Below, in pieces: positions 1-8,924 of a stretch of 49,614 bases of DNA. The stretch spans positions 1 through 49,614 of the forward strand of contig JABSRA010000031.1 of NCBI GenBank assembly GCA_013215445.1. The letters are read 5' to 3'. Numbering within the stretch: the stretch's first letter is position 1; every line of letters begins with the position of its first letter. Origin of the DNA: Oceanospirillaceae bacterium (GTDB lineage: Bacteria; Pseudomonadota; Gammaproteobacteria; Pseudomonadales; Balneatricaceae). The notes under the pieces are model-generated. The model ran no database searches. It saw only the letters and a program-made list of their open reading frames with translations, and had not been told where the DNA came from. Position numbers and translations under genes: made by a program.

Positions 1-837
1 GACTACCCCGGTAGCTGCAGAGAGCAATAACAAACACAAGATAACCGTGCGTCGATCATATTTATCAGAGAGATAACCCACCGGAAACTGCAGTACAAAT
101 GCACCAAAAATGGCCGTTGCCATGTATAAAGTCAGTTGAAAATCAACAATCTGATAGTGTCTGGCAAACATCGGCAACATATTGAATAATGCCGCGTAAA
201 TCATCCCCCCTGTGACACAGCAAGCCACCGCTAAAGGCGATTTATTCATCAGCGTCAATACCGACATGGGTACCACTTCAGTGATTTTTGGTCCCGTATG
301 TTTACCCAGTGTCATCGGTATGATGGCCAGGCACAGCAGCACCCCGGCCACGACGAACAAAGTGCTCTCCCTGGGGGCGGCTAAATTTAACAGAAATTGG
401 CCGGCGAACAGCCCACCCAAAGCCACCGCATTGTACAGGGCGAGAATTTTGCCACGGGTCTCTTTAGTAGAGCTCTCTGACAGCCAGCTCTCCATCGCTG
501 TGTACGCACAGGCATTACAAAAGCCAATGACAATACGCATCGCGCCCCACAAAATGGGATCTGGGGAAAAGCTGCTGAGTAATACACTCACCGCCGCCAG
601 TGCAACACAGCCGGCAAAGACCCGTACATGTCCGGCGCGGATGATCAAAAACTTACTGTATATAGCGCCCAGCAACATGCCGACAAAATACAGCGAGAGC
701 ACCAATCCGATAGTATTGGTATTTAAGTTTTCTAGCCCCATCTTGACCGGTAGTAATACGTTCACTAGACCGTTGCCCATCATCAAGATAAAACAACTGA
801 TAAAGAGCGAGATTAGAGACAGATAAGTGGTGAGCAT
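1..837 (-). CDS. MFS transporter, YcaD-like (3' end cut by window)
   Basis: The minus-strand frame is open from an ATG at 837 to the window edge (279 codons). It begins MLTTYLSLISLFISCFILMM and is a chain of hydrophobic segments, at least eight in the visible part. Residues around 55-70 (LLGAIYSKFLIIRAGHVRVF) match the loop 2-3 region of major facilitator proteins. The phrase RIVIGFCNACAYTAMESWL, followed by a short charged loop, is typical of the YcaD/sugar-efflux-like MFS group. A loop SDKYDRRTV near the cut end repeats the MFS signature in the second half. It acts in the inner membrane and its substrate cannot be told. It diverges from the M50 protease gene. The C-terminal third is missing because of the window boundary, not a mutation. 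Confidence 0.85.
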   Translation of the reverse strand, partial: MLTTYLSLISLFISCFILMMGNGLVNVLLPVKMGLENLNTNTIGLVLSLYFVGMLLGAIYSKFLIIRAGHVRVFAGCVALAAVSVLLSSFSPDPILWGAMRIVIGFCNACAYTAMESWLSESSTKETRGKILALYNAVALGGLFAGQFLLNLAAPRESTLFVVAGVLLCLAIIPMTLGKHTGPKITEVVPMSVLTLMNKSPLAVACCVTGGMIYAALFNMLPMFARHYQIVDFQLTLYMATAIFGAFVLQFPVGYLSDKYDRRTVILCLLLLSAATGVV

Positions 838-1032
838 AGCGCAGTATCTCAGCTAGACATGACGGAATAAAAACAGCAGAGAGCTTAAATAAAGTTCCCC
901 TATTACTGCCGATAATATAGCAACTTTATCAATAGTAAATAGTCATGACAAACATTCTTGGAAAACTCTAATCATGACTGCAAAATAGGTTACAATCAGC
1001 CACCAAATAATCAATAGCTAACGGAACTATCA

Positions 1033-2115
1033 GTGGAATTATTAGTGACACAATGCCTCGGCCGACCCCTACGTTTAGAGGGATCAATGGCGGGCTGGCA
1101 GCAACTTTACTGGGATAATCAATTAGTAGCACAGCAGGCGGCAAGTGCCGAGCAAGATGCGCATCACTCACATCAGTTTGAACTGCAAAATGGCGATAAA
1201 AAAATTCTCTGCCAATTGAAGGTTGAATTAGACTGGCAGCCGTTCGCGCTGAGTTTTGAATTATTGATAGATGGTGAGTTAATCTCCAGTGAACAACGCA
1301 ATACCCAGGATATTGAGCGCCAAACACCCGTCATCAAACCCATTACTAGAGATAAAATAAGTCTGGTGGGCATGGGTTCTCTCGCGCTTAAATTATTTAA
1401 AAGTGCCAAGGTGATCAAGGTGGTGTTTGCCGCTGCCAGTGTCGCCGCCTACAGTTGGTTATTCTCGATCGAGTTTGCCCTCGCGCTAATCGCCTGTTTA
1501 GTGATTCACGAATACGGGCACATCCGCGCCATGCAGTACTTTAATATGCCCACCAAAGGTATTTATCTAATCCCCTTTGTCGGCGGATTAGCACTGAGCG
1601 ACAGTAAAATTAATACTCGCTGGCAAGACGTGGTGATCTCGATCATGGGACCAACCTTTGGCATGTTGCTCTCCCTGGTGGCGATGATTGTCTATTGGAT
1701 CACCGATCTACCCTTTTTTGCGGCGTTGGCCTCGTTAAACGCGCTGCTTAATTTATTCAATTTACTGCCTATTTTACCCTTGGACGGCGGGCATATTTTA
1801 AAGAGCATTAGCTTCTCGTTTAACTCTATTACCGGCATTGTGCTCTGTGCGATCGCCGCTGCTGGGGGTATTTATCTATGCTTCATTTTCAACTTGAGTT
1901 TACTGGCGATTATGCTGTTAATCGGCTCGGTAGAAATCTTATTTGAATGGCGCGCCCGCCATAACAGTCATTTATTACCACTGGATCGATACGGACAGAT
2001 ATTCTCTATCCTCTGGTACTTTGCCACCGTGGCGATTTTGTTAGCCATTATCTTTGGCGTTGCCAGTAGCGGCGATCCGATCATGAGCATGCCGCTACAG
2101 GTTCTAGGTAGTTAA
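1033..2115 (+). CDS. M50-family (site-2-type) membrane metalloprotease
   Basis: This 360-residue protein starts at GTG 1033. A soluble N-terminal part of about 120 residues precedes several membrane segments. The zinc-binding HEYGH lies at residues 159-163 inside a hydrophobic helix. The third-ligand motif (NLLPILPLDGG, D251-G253) sits in a later helix. This pairing is diagnostic of intramembrane M50 peptidases such as RseP and SpoIVFB. No PDZ domain is visible, so it is not RseP; it is closer to stand-alone M50 proteins with an N-terminal soluble extension. It stands alone between the divergent MFS gene and dapC and ends in a hairpin. The ribosome site is weak, so the exact start is uncertain. 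The substrate is unknown. Confidence 0.85.
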   Translation: MELLVTQCLGRPLRLEGSMAGWQQLYWDNQLVAQQAASAEQDAHHSHQFELQNGDKKILCQLKVELDWQPFALSFELLIDGELISSEQRNTQDIERQTPVIKPITRDKISLVGMGSLALKLFKSAKVIKVVFAAASVAAYSWLFSIEFALALIACLVIHEYGHIRAMQYFNMPTKGIYLIPFVGGLALSDSKINTRWQDVVISIMGPTFGMLLSLVAMIVYWITDLPFFAALASLNALLNLFNLLPILPLDGGHILKSISFSFNSITGIVLCAIAAAGGIYLCFIFNLSLLAIMLLIGSVEILFEWRARHNSHLLPLDRYGQIFSILWYFATVAILLAIIFGVASSGDPIMSMPLQVLGS

Positions 2116-2127
2116 TTTGCCTGCAAA

Positions 2128-2156
2128 AACAGAGCGACTGGTGCAGTTGCTCTGTT
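2128..2156 (+). terminator. Hairpin after the M50 protease gene
   Basis: Arms AACAGAGCGACTG and CAGTTGCTCTGTT pair over 13 positions with one G-U, around a 3-nt loop. A T-run follows only after about 8 nt. It is probably the transcription end of the protease gene and separates it from the dapC promoter, but it is not a textbook terminator. Confidence 0.5.
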
Positions 2157-2191
2157 CACACCCCGTTTTTGGCTGAAAGTTGGTTAAATGT

Positions 2192-2220
2192 TTTTCAGTG
2201 ATCCTCGACTGCGCTATAAT
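2192..2220 (+). promoter_or_regulatory. Probable sigma-70 promoter of dapC
   Basis: A perfect TATAAT at 2215-2220 lies 17 bp after TTTTCA (2192-2197). The predicted start near 2227 would give a short leader of about 29 nt before the AAAGGAG ribosome site of dapC. Confidence 0.55.
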
Positions 2221-2255
2221 CTGCCCCCCCAGTGAGCCACCTTTAAAGGAGCTAT

Positions 2256-3464
2256 ATGAATCCTGCGTTATTAGACTTACAGCCCTATCCATTTCAAAGG
2301 TTGGCCACATTAATGGCCAGTGTCAGCCCAGTACAGCTGCCACATATTGCATTTTCTATCGGCGAACCTAAGCACCCCTCACCTGAATTTGTGCTTAAAG
2401 CGCTCACCGACAACCTGCAGGGTTTAGCCAAATACCCCAGCACTAAAGGTATGATTGAACTCAGGGAATGCATAGCCCAGTGGTGCGAGCGGCGCTTTGA
2501 TCTAAAAGCATCGAGTTTAGACCCTGAATCTGCAGTACTGCCCGTCAACGGTACACGCGAGGCTATCTTTGCCTTTATTCAAGCCGCTGTTACCCGCAAA
2601 GACGATGCACTGGTACTCTGTCCCAACCCTTTTTATCAAATTTACGAGGGGGCGGCCTATTTGGCTGGTGCCCAGCCACACTATTTAAACTGTGCGGCTG
2701 AAAACAATTTTATTCCCGATTATGACGCTATTACTGCCGATATTTGGCAGCGCTGCCAAGTGCTGTTTATCTGCTCTCCGAGCAACCCAACCGGCTCAGT
2801 GACTGATTTAGCCACCTTGCAAAAGCTGATCCAACTCGCCGACCAGTACGACTTTATTATCGTCAGTGATGAGTGTTACTCAGAAATATATTTTGATGAG
2901 AGCAATGCTCCGATCGGTTTACTACAGGCCTGTGCGTCACTAGGTCGGCACAATTATCAGCGCTGTGTGGTGATGCACTCACTGTCTAAGCGCTCTAATT
3001 TACCGGGTATGCGCTCGGGGTTTGTCGCCGGTGATCGCCAGTTAATACAGCCATTTTTGCAGTATCGCACTTATCACGGCAGCGCGATGCCCATCCCACA
3101 CCAGCACGCCTCTATCGCCGCCTGGTCAGATGAGAGCCACGTACTGCAAAATCGAGATGCCTATCGCGCTAAGTTTGCCGCGGTAATTGAGATACTCAGC
3201 CCGGTACTGGAAGTAGCCCAGCCCGATGCCAGTTTTTATCTGTGGGCAAAAACGCCGATCGACGATGAGATTTTTGCCCGCGATCTATTTGCCCAGCAAA
3301 ACCTCACCCTACTGCCAGGCAGTTATGTGTCTAGAGAAGTAAACGGTGTGCTGCCGGGTAAAAATTATGTGCGCATGGCGCTAGTGGCCACCTTAGACGA
3401 ATGTATTGAGGGCGCTAAACGCATTCGGGCCTATATTGAAAGTTTAGAGCAGAGCTCAGCATAA
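2256..3464 (+). CDS. dapC: Succinyldiaminopimelate aminotransferase
   Basis: This 402-residue PLP-dependent class I aminotransferase catalyses the transaminase step of the succinylase route to meso-diaminopimelate and lysine. Seen in the sequence: SNPTG at 176-180, the DECYSE stretch at 205-210, and the PLP-anchoring lysine K245 in SLSKRSN, followed by the GMRSGFVAGD segment. A strong AAAGGAG precedes ATG 2256. The specific assignment rests on context, since dapD and dapE follow on the same strand; the fold alone would allow other aminotransferases. A strong inverted repeat overlaps the end of the gene. The enzyme is cytoplasmic. Confidence 0.9.
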   Translation: MNPALLDLQPYPFQRLATLMASVSPVQLPHIAFSIGEPKHPSPEFVLKALTDNLQGLAKYPSTKGMIELRECIAQWCERRFDLKASSLDPESAVLPVNGTREAIFAFIQAAVTRKDDALVLCPNPFYQIYEGAAYLAGAQPHYLNCAAENNFIPDYDAITADIWQRCQVLFICSPSNPTGSVTDLATLQKLIQLADQYDFIIVSDECYSEIYFDESNAPIGLLQACASLGRHNYQRCVVMHSLSKRSNLPGMRSGFVAGDRQLIQPFLQYRTYHGSAMPIPHQHASIAAWSDESHVLQNRDAYRAKFAAVIEILSPVLEVAQPDASFYLWAKTPIDDEIFARDLFAQQNLTLLPGSYVSREVNGVLPGKNYVRMALVATLDECIEGAKRIRAYIESLEQSSA

Positions 3465-3487
3465 CCTGAGTCGTTATGCTGAGCTCT
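3451..3487. repeat. Perfect 15-bp inverted repeat spanning the dapC stop codon
   Basis: Arms AGAGCTCAGCATAAC (3451-3465) and GTTATGCTGAGCTCT (3473-3487) are exact complements around 7 nt. The left arm contains the last codons and TAA of dapC. The right arm ends about 12 nt before the ribosome site of the next gene. No T-run follows. It may stabilise the dapC message or limit read-through into the ArsC-like gene. Confidence 0.8.
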
Positions 3488-3510
3488 TCAGATAATAAAG
3501 GAGTTTCACA

Positions 3511-3861
3511 TTGAGCATCACTCTGTACGGCATTAAGAACTGCGACACTATTAAAAAGGCCAAAAAATGGCTAGAGGCCGAGCAGATCGACTATCGCTTT
3601 CACGATTATCGCAGCGATGGCATCGATGCCGAACTACTCAGCGAGTTTTTAAAAACACAGAGCTGGGAAGTACTGCTCAATAAGCGCGGTACCACCTGGC
3701 GCACACAGAGCGACGAGGTTAAAAATTCGATTGATCAGGCGAGCGCCATCGCATTAATGCTAGCGCATCCAGCGATGATTAAACGCCCGGTACTGATCAC
3801 CCCCACCAGCGTACAAGTGGGCTTTAAAGCCGATTGGTACCAAACTATTTTTGCTACTTGA
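3511..3861 (+). CDS. yffB: ArsC/Spx-family protein, YffB-like
   Basis: This 116-residue thioredoxin-fold protein starts at TTG 3511 after a good AAAGGAG. The N-terminus ITLYGIKNCDTIKKAKKWL carries the single conserved cysteine (C11) of the YffB branch of the arsenate-reductase superfamily. The later segment GTTWRT and the MIKRPVLI motif (around residues 89-96, with the conserved R-P) complete the family signature. In E. coli yffB lies next to dapE; here it lies between dapC and dapD, so the association is old. The reaction is not established for this branch, and a glutathione- or glutaredoxin-dependent reductase is the usual suggestion. Arsenate resistance is unlikely from the context. Confidence 0.85.
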   Translation: MSITLYGIKNCDTIKKAKKWLEAEQIDYRFHDYRSDGIDAELLSEFLKTQSWEVLLNKRGTTWRTQSDEVKNSIDQASAIALMLAHPAMIKRPVLITPTSVQVGFKADWYQTIFAT

Positions 3862-3888
3862 GTAGCTAAACCACAGATTTAGGAGAGT

Positions 3889-4926
3889 ATGATGAGTTTT
3901 TTTGCATTTGGTATAGGTATTGGCACTCAATCTTCAACCGGTAACTGGTTAGAAGTTTACTACAATGCCCCGATAATCAATCCGTCTGAGCAATTAATTA
4001 ACGCCGTGGGCGAGATCATCGATTACGACACCGGTGCTGATTGCGCAATCGAGATTTGCCAAGAGCAACTCGCCGCCTTAGCAGCCGCGCTTAAAAGCGC
4101 CGGCGAGCAGGCACAGGTTGAGTTACTTGAGACTTTAACTGGCACCGCACAGCCAATGGTGGTCACTATTTTAGCCACCGACTCAGCCCCGGCTTCCACC
4201 CCTGAAGCTTACCTAAAACTGACCTTGCTCTCCCATCGTCTGGTACAGCCACACCAAATTGACCTCACCGGTCAATTCGCGCTGTTACCTAACGTCGCCT
4301 GGACTAACGAAGGCGCTATCGCCCTGGAAGATTTAGCTAAACGCCAACTACTGGCACGTACCCAAGGGCGTATATTGGATGTTATCTCGGTCGACAAATT
4401 TCCTAAAATGACCAATTACGTGGTGCCCGCTGGGATACGTATTGGCGATGCATCCAGAGTGCGTTTAGGCGCACATGTAGGCGATGGTACTACAGTAATG
4501 CACGAGGGTTTCATCAACTTTAATGCGGGCACGCTCGGTGTGGGCATGGTTGAAGGGCGCATCTCTGCAGGTGTAGTGGTAGGTAACGGCACTGACATCG
4601 GTGGCGGCGCATCCACCATGGGTACCCTATCGGGCGGTAATAACGTGATTATATCGCTGGGCGAAAACTGCCTGTTAGGCGCCAATGCCGGTACCGGTAT
4701 TCCACTGGGAGATCGATGCACCATTGAATCGGGACTGTATGTGACCGCCGGATCTAAAGTGGCCATCCTCGATGATCAAAACAAAGTGCTCTCTACCGTC
4801 AAAGCCGCTGAGCTTGCCGGCCAGTCAGATTTGCTGTTTCGCAGAAATTCAATGACCGGTGCCATGGAAGTTAAAACCAACCGCAGTGCTATCGAGCTAA
4901 ACGACGCGTTACACAAGCACAACTAA
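3889..4926 (+). CDS. dapD: 2,3,4,5-tetrahydropyridine-2,6-dicarboxylate N-succinyltransferase (long form)
   Basis: This 345-residue enzyme adds succinyl from succinyl-CoA to tetrahydrodipicolinate, committing the pathway to the succinylase branch. It is the long, Pseudomonas-type DapD rather than the 274-residue E. coli form. The N-terminal 170 residues are followed by SVDKFPKMTNYVVPAG and then a left-handed beta-helix of hexapeptide repeats (VRLGAHVGDGTTVMHEGF, ASTMGTLSGG, LLGANAGTGIPLGD). The C-terminus LFRRNSMTGAMEVK is conserved in that group. The start is ATG 3889 or the adjacent ATG 3892, both served by GGAG. It follows the YffB-like gene by 27 nt and is almost certainly co-transcribed. 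Confidence 0.95.
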   Translation: MMSFFAFGIGIGTQSSTGNWLEVYYNAPIINPSEQLINAVGEIIDYDTGADCAIEICQEQLAALAAALKSAGEQAQVELLETLTGTAQPMVVTILATDSAPASTPEAYLKLTLLSHRLVQPHQIDLTGQFALLPNVAWTNEGAIALEDLAKRQLLARTQGRILDVISVDKFPKMTNYVVPAGIRIGDASRVRLGAHVGDGTTVMHEGFINFNAGTLGVGMVEGRISAGVVVGNGTDIGGGASTMGTLSGGNNVIISLGENCLLGANAGTGIPLGDRCTIESGLYVTAGSKVAILDDQNKVLSTVKAAELAGQSDLLFRRNSMTGAMEVKTNRSAIELNDALHKHN

Positions 4927-4947
4927 GCATTAGTCTTAGCCGTTCAC

Positions 4948-6978
<2,031 letters not shown>

Positions 6979-6982
<4 letters not shown>

Positions 6983-7287
6983 AAGCAACCCATACAATAA
7001 TGTTTAAACTCAAGCGTCGCCTGCAACAACAGGCGGTAAATACCCAGCAAAACCTCAGTATGATCTTAATTGGCTTTGCCTTGTCGCTCTTGGGAATTGG
7101 CTTGGTAATGGGCGGTGAATTTATCGTCAACGATAGCTTCCACCGCGAGCTCATCGCCCTTGGTGGGGTCTTTATTATTGGCGCTGGCTGCCTAGTGGCC
7201 ATCATTGGCTACTTGAGTATGAGTTTGCTAAAAATATTTTATGTGATCACCCGCGACGACGAGGAAGAGCCACCGCGCAAAAAATAG
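6979..7287 (+). CDS. Small two-helix membrane protein, unknown
   Basis: This 102-residue protein overlaps rlmA by 4 nt (ATGA). A basic N-terminus (FKLKRRLQQQ) leads into a membrane segment around residues 27-47 (LSMILIGFALSLLGIGLVMG). A short periplasmic-type loop follows, then a second segment around 58-80 (ELIALGGVFIIGAGCLVAII). The C-terminus is acidic then basic (DDEEEPPRKK). Translation could start instead at the internal Met8. I do not recognise the family. The overlap implies it is the last gene of the dap-rlmA transcript. Confidence 0.75.
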
Positions 7288-7322
7288 CCTATTGTCTAAC
7301 ACTGTTAATCTATTAAATTAAC

Positions 7323-7346
7323 CCATTGATAAATAAATGGCTTTTT
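7323..7346 (+). terminator. Possible end of the dap-rlmA transcript
   Basis: CCATT and AATGG (5-bp stem, 8-nt loop) are followed by CTTTTT. The stem is short, so this is a weak candidate. Confidence 0.35.
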
Positions 7347-7417
7347 AATAATACCCCCTGCAGTCTGGGAAACTCAGTAGACAGTTTAACCAGGCGAATA
7401 ATGGCCGGTGATTATCC

Positions 7418-7446
7418 AAAAAAAAAGGGTAACCCGAAGGTTACCC
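7418..7446 (-). terminator. Rho-independent terminator of sRNA copy A
   Basis: On the minus strand GGGTAACC and GGTTACCC pair perfectly around a TTCG tetraloop and are followed by nine T. This is a textbook intrinsic terminator. It points leftwards, and the only other minus-strand gene in front of it is the HD gene. Confidence 0.9.
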
Positions 7447-7551
7447 TGAAAATGACAAGAACCGTGTTCCCCTGTTTAATACTCTTGAGGAGCGTCAAAC
7501 AGAAGAGGATGAAGGTAACTTAATAAAAATTATCGAGTTGCCTTACGAGCC
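7418..7551 (-). ncRNA. Candidate iron-regulated small RNA, copy A
   Basis: A transcript of about 134 nt is predicted from near 7551 down to the T-run at 7418-7426. There is no convincing ORF in the sense strand. Reading the minus strand: GGCTCGTAAGGCAACT opens a 5' stem-loop (AAGGCAACT with AGTTACCTT, 8 of 9 paired). A second stem (CTGTTT with AAACAG) follows, then the unpaired stretch ACACGGTTCTTGTCATTT, then a GC-rich terminator. The same architecture and the identical 18-nt stretch recur in copy B at 8509-8632. Its promoter overlaps a Fur-like box, immediately behind the stop codon of the HD gene. A role in iron-dependent post-transcriptional repression is inferred by analogy with RyhB and PrrF. 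Confidence 0.78.
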
Positions 7552-7556
7552 AAATT

Positions 7557-7603
7557 AGAATAACCGTAATGAGAATCAATTGCAAGTGATAACGATTATT
7601 ATT
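7557..7603 (-). promoter_or_regulatory. Promoter and Fur-box-like sites of sRNA copy A
   Basis: On the minus strand TTGCAA (7580-7585) and TATTCT (7557-7562) are 17 bp apart. Upstream, AATAATAATCGTTATC (7588-7603) matches 14 of 16 positions of the 3' part of the Fur consensus. A second Fur-like stretch, GCAATTGATTCTCATTAC, covers the space between the -35 and -10. Two adjacent boxes suggest tight iron repression. Confidence 0.75.
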
Positions 7604-7618
7604 TTGATTTAGCTGTTT

Positions 7619-8215
7619 CTAATCTTCTATTAACCAACCTCTCTCACAGGCGAGTTCAATTTGGCACATAGCGTATTGCCACAGTTTAGGTGAGAGTCCT
7701 TTAAGATAACTATTTCGTTTAATAACTTGCTGTTTGCGCACTTTATTAGCAGCCCAACTGCCACCCTCATTGGCCATGTTTTGCACCAGCGGCAACAATC
7801 TATCAATTGATTTAGCAAACCGTGCATCCGCTGTTTCCGCCTCCTCAAATTCAATCCACAACTGGTGCATATGTGTGGATTGTGGCTCAGGTAACAATGA
7901 AAATATCCGCTTCGCCGCCGCGAGCTCTTTTTCCTGTTGCGCCTGGTGTAGCGATGCATCATCAAAGGCAAACAAATCACCGGCATCAATCTCAACGATA
8001 TCGTGAATTAACAACATGGTGGTGACTCTAGTGATGTTGACTGGTTGCTCAGCATATTCATGCAAAATTTGCGCACTTAAGGCAATGTGCCAACTGTGCT
8101 CGGCACTATTCTCGGCTCTATTATTATCCGCCTTGACCATAGTGCGACGATAGACAGCTTTTAAACGATCTATTTCAAAAATAAAAGCCAATTGATTCTC
8201 TAATTTCTCCATCAC
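7619..8215 (-). CDS. HD-domain metal-dependent phosphohydrolase, YfbR-like
   Basis: This 198-residue protein has the HD-superfamily metal ligands in order: H40 (AEHSWH), H71-D72 (LLIHDIVEIDAGD) and D138 (AKSIDRLLP). The overall pattern matches the small HD hydrolases related to the 5'-deoxynucleotidase YfbR, so a nucleotide phosphatase role is likely but not proven. It has no signal peptide and is cytoplasmic. The start is Met1 or the adjacent Met2. It is encoded between two homologous sRNA genes in the same orientation. No strong terminator is visible between its stop and the sRNA copy A promoter, so read-through into the sRNA is possible. Confidence 0.85.
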   Translation of the reverse strand: MMEKLENQLAFIFEIDRLKAVYRRTMVKADNNRAENSAEHSWHIALSAQILHEYAEQPVNITRVTTMLLIHDIVEIDAGDLFAFDDASLHQAQQEKELAAAKRIFSLLPEPQSTHMHQLWIEFEEAETADARFAKSIDRLLPLVQNMANEGGSWAANKVRKQQVIKRNSYLKGLSPKLWQYAMCQIELACERGWLIED

Positions 8216-8508
8216 ATCTACCCTTTAAAATTCTATGTGAAAACGCCTTCGATAGCCCATCTATTTGCCGACGACACATGAGACAGAGCCATTTATCACC
8301 CAATGGTAAAATTATTCAAGCATAATCGACAAATTTGATGACGAAATAAGCCATTCATTCAAGCTAGCTTTAATCTGGAGATGAGCGTTGCCGGTAATAT
8401 TCAGCTGATATCTGCGGTTGGTAATTCAGTAAAGACAACTTTTATTACACCAATGACTGGATAAAATTCTGTGCAGAATAGCAAAGATGATCACTAACCT
8501 AGAGAAAC

Positions 8509-8536
8509 AAAAAAAAAGGCAACCCAATGGGCTGCC
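8509..8536 (-). terminator. Rho-independent terminator of sRNA copy B
   Basis: On the minus strand GGCAGCCC and GGGTTGCC pair with one G-U, followed by nine T (8509-8517). It is equivalent in position to the terminator of copy A but differs in stem sequence. Confidence 0.88.
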
Positions 8537-8632
8537 TATAAATGACAAGAACCGTGTATTTCCTACCGCGATACAGACAGGTAGAAAAAGTGAAGCTAAC
8601 TAAATACTGAATATCTAGTTACCTTGCGAGCC
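8509..8632 (-). ncRNA. Candidate iron-regulated small RNA, copy B
   Basis: A transcript of about 124 nt is predicted from near 8632 to 8509. It starts GGCTCGCAAGGTAACT, closely matching copy A. It forms a 5' stem-loop (AAGGTAACT with AGTTAGCTT, 8 of 9 paired) and a middle stem (CTACC with GGTAG). It then carries the 18-nt ACACGGTTCTTGTCATTT identical to copy A, followed by a terminator. The loop and linker sequences differ from copy A while the structure is kept. It lies upstream of the HD gene and points towards it, with its own terminator about 290 nt before that gene. Iron-responsive regulation is inferred from the Fur-like promoter. Confidence 0.78.
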
Positions 8633-8637
8633 AGCAA

Positions 8638-8670
8638 ATAATACCGGTAATGATAATGATTTGCAATACT
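8638..8670 (-). promoter_or_regulatory. Promoter and Fur-box-like site of sRNA copy B
   Basis: On the minus strand TTGCAA (8661-8666) and TATTAT (8638-8643) are 17 bp apart, the same geometry as copy A. The 19 bp at 8652-8670 match the Fur consensus at 14 positions, with an intact AATCATTATC half. The box overlaps the -35 and spacer, a repressing position. Confidence 0.75.
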
Positions 8671-8736
8671 ATTAGTATAAATAATACATATAATAATTTT
8701 GTCGCCTCGCTATCGATAAGTTCTTATAAAAACAGC

Positions 8737-8782
8737 AGGTTTATCGATAAACCTTGACAGGTTTATCGATTGCGCTTATAAA
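8737..8782 (+). promoter_or_regulatory. LacI-type operator and promoter of the mannosidase operon
   Basis: A perfect 18-bp palindrome AGGTTTATCGATAAACCT lies at 8737-8754. TTGACA (8754-8759), 17 bp, TATAAA (8777-8782) forms a near-consensus promoter. A second partial copy of the palindrome (AGGTTTATCGAT, 8759-8770) sits in the spacer. A third related core (TATCGATA) is at 8711-8718. A central CG with A/T-rich arms is typical of LacI/GalR operators. The LacI-type gene of the same operon is the natural ligand-responsive repressor. Confidence 0.72.
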
Positions 8783-8924
8783 AGTTAACGATGTTCTACA
8801 ATCTATCAAAGGCTAACATTCAAGCTTATTTATCAACAGGTAACGGGAAACACATCATTTTCAGACAATTAGCCAGCTCTCGATTAAGCGCTTAGCTATT
8901 AACCCTCATCGATAGGAAAACACT

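Noticed and set aside
212..826. A plus-strand open frame of 204 codons
   Set aside because: It is the antisense shadow of the MFS transporter; the minus-strand frame has membrane helices and MFS motifs over the whole length, whereas this one has low-complexity non-protein-like composition.
7326..7523. A plus-strand frame of 65 codons downstream of the membrane protein gene
   Set aside because: It runs antisense through the sRNA copy A terminator and body, lacks a ribosome site and has no recognisable protein.
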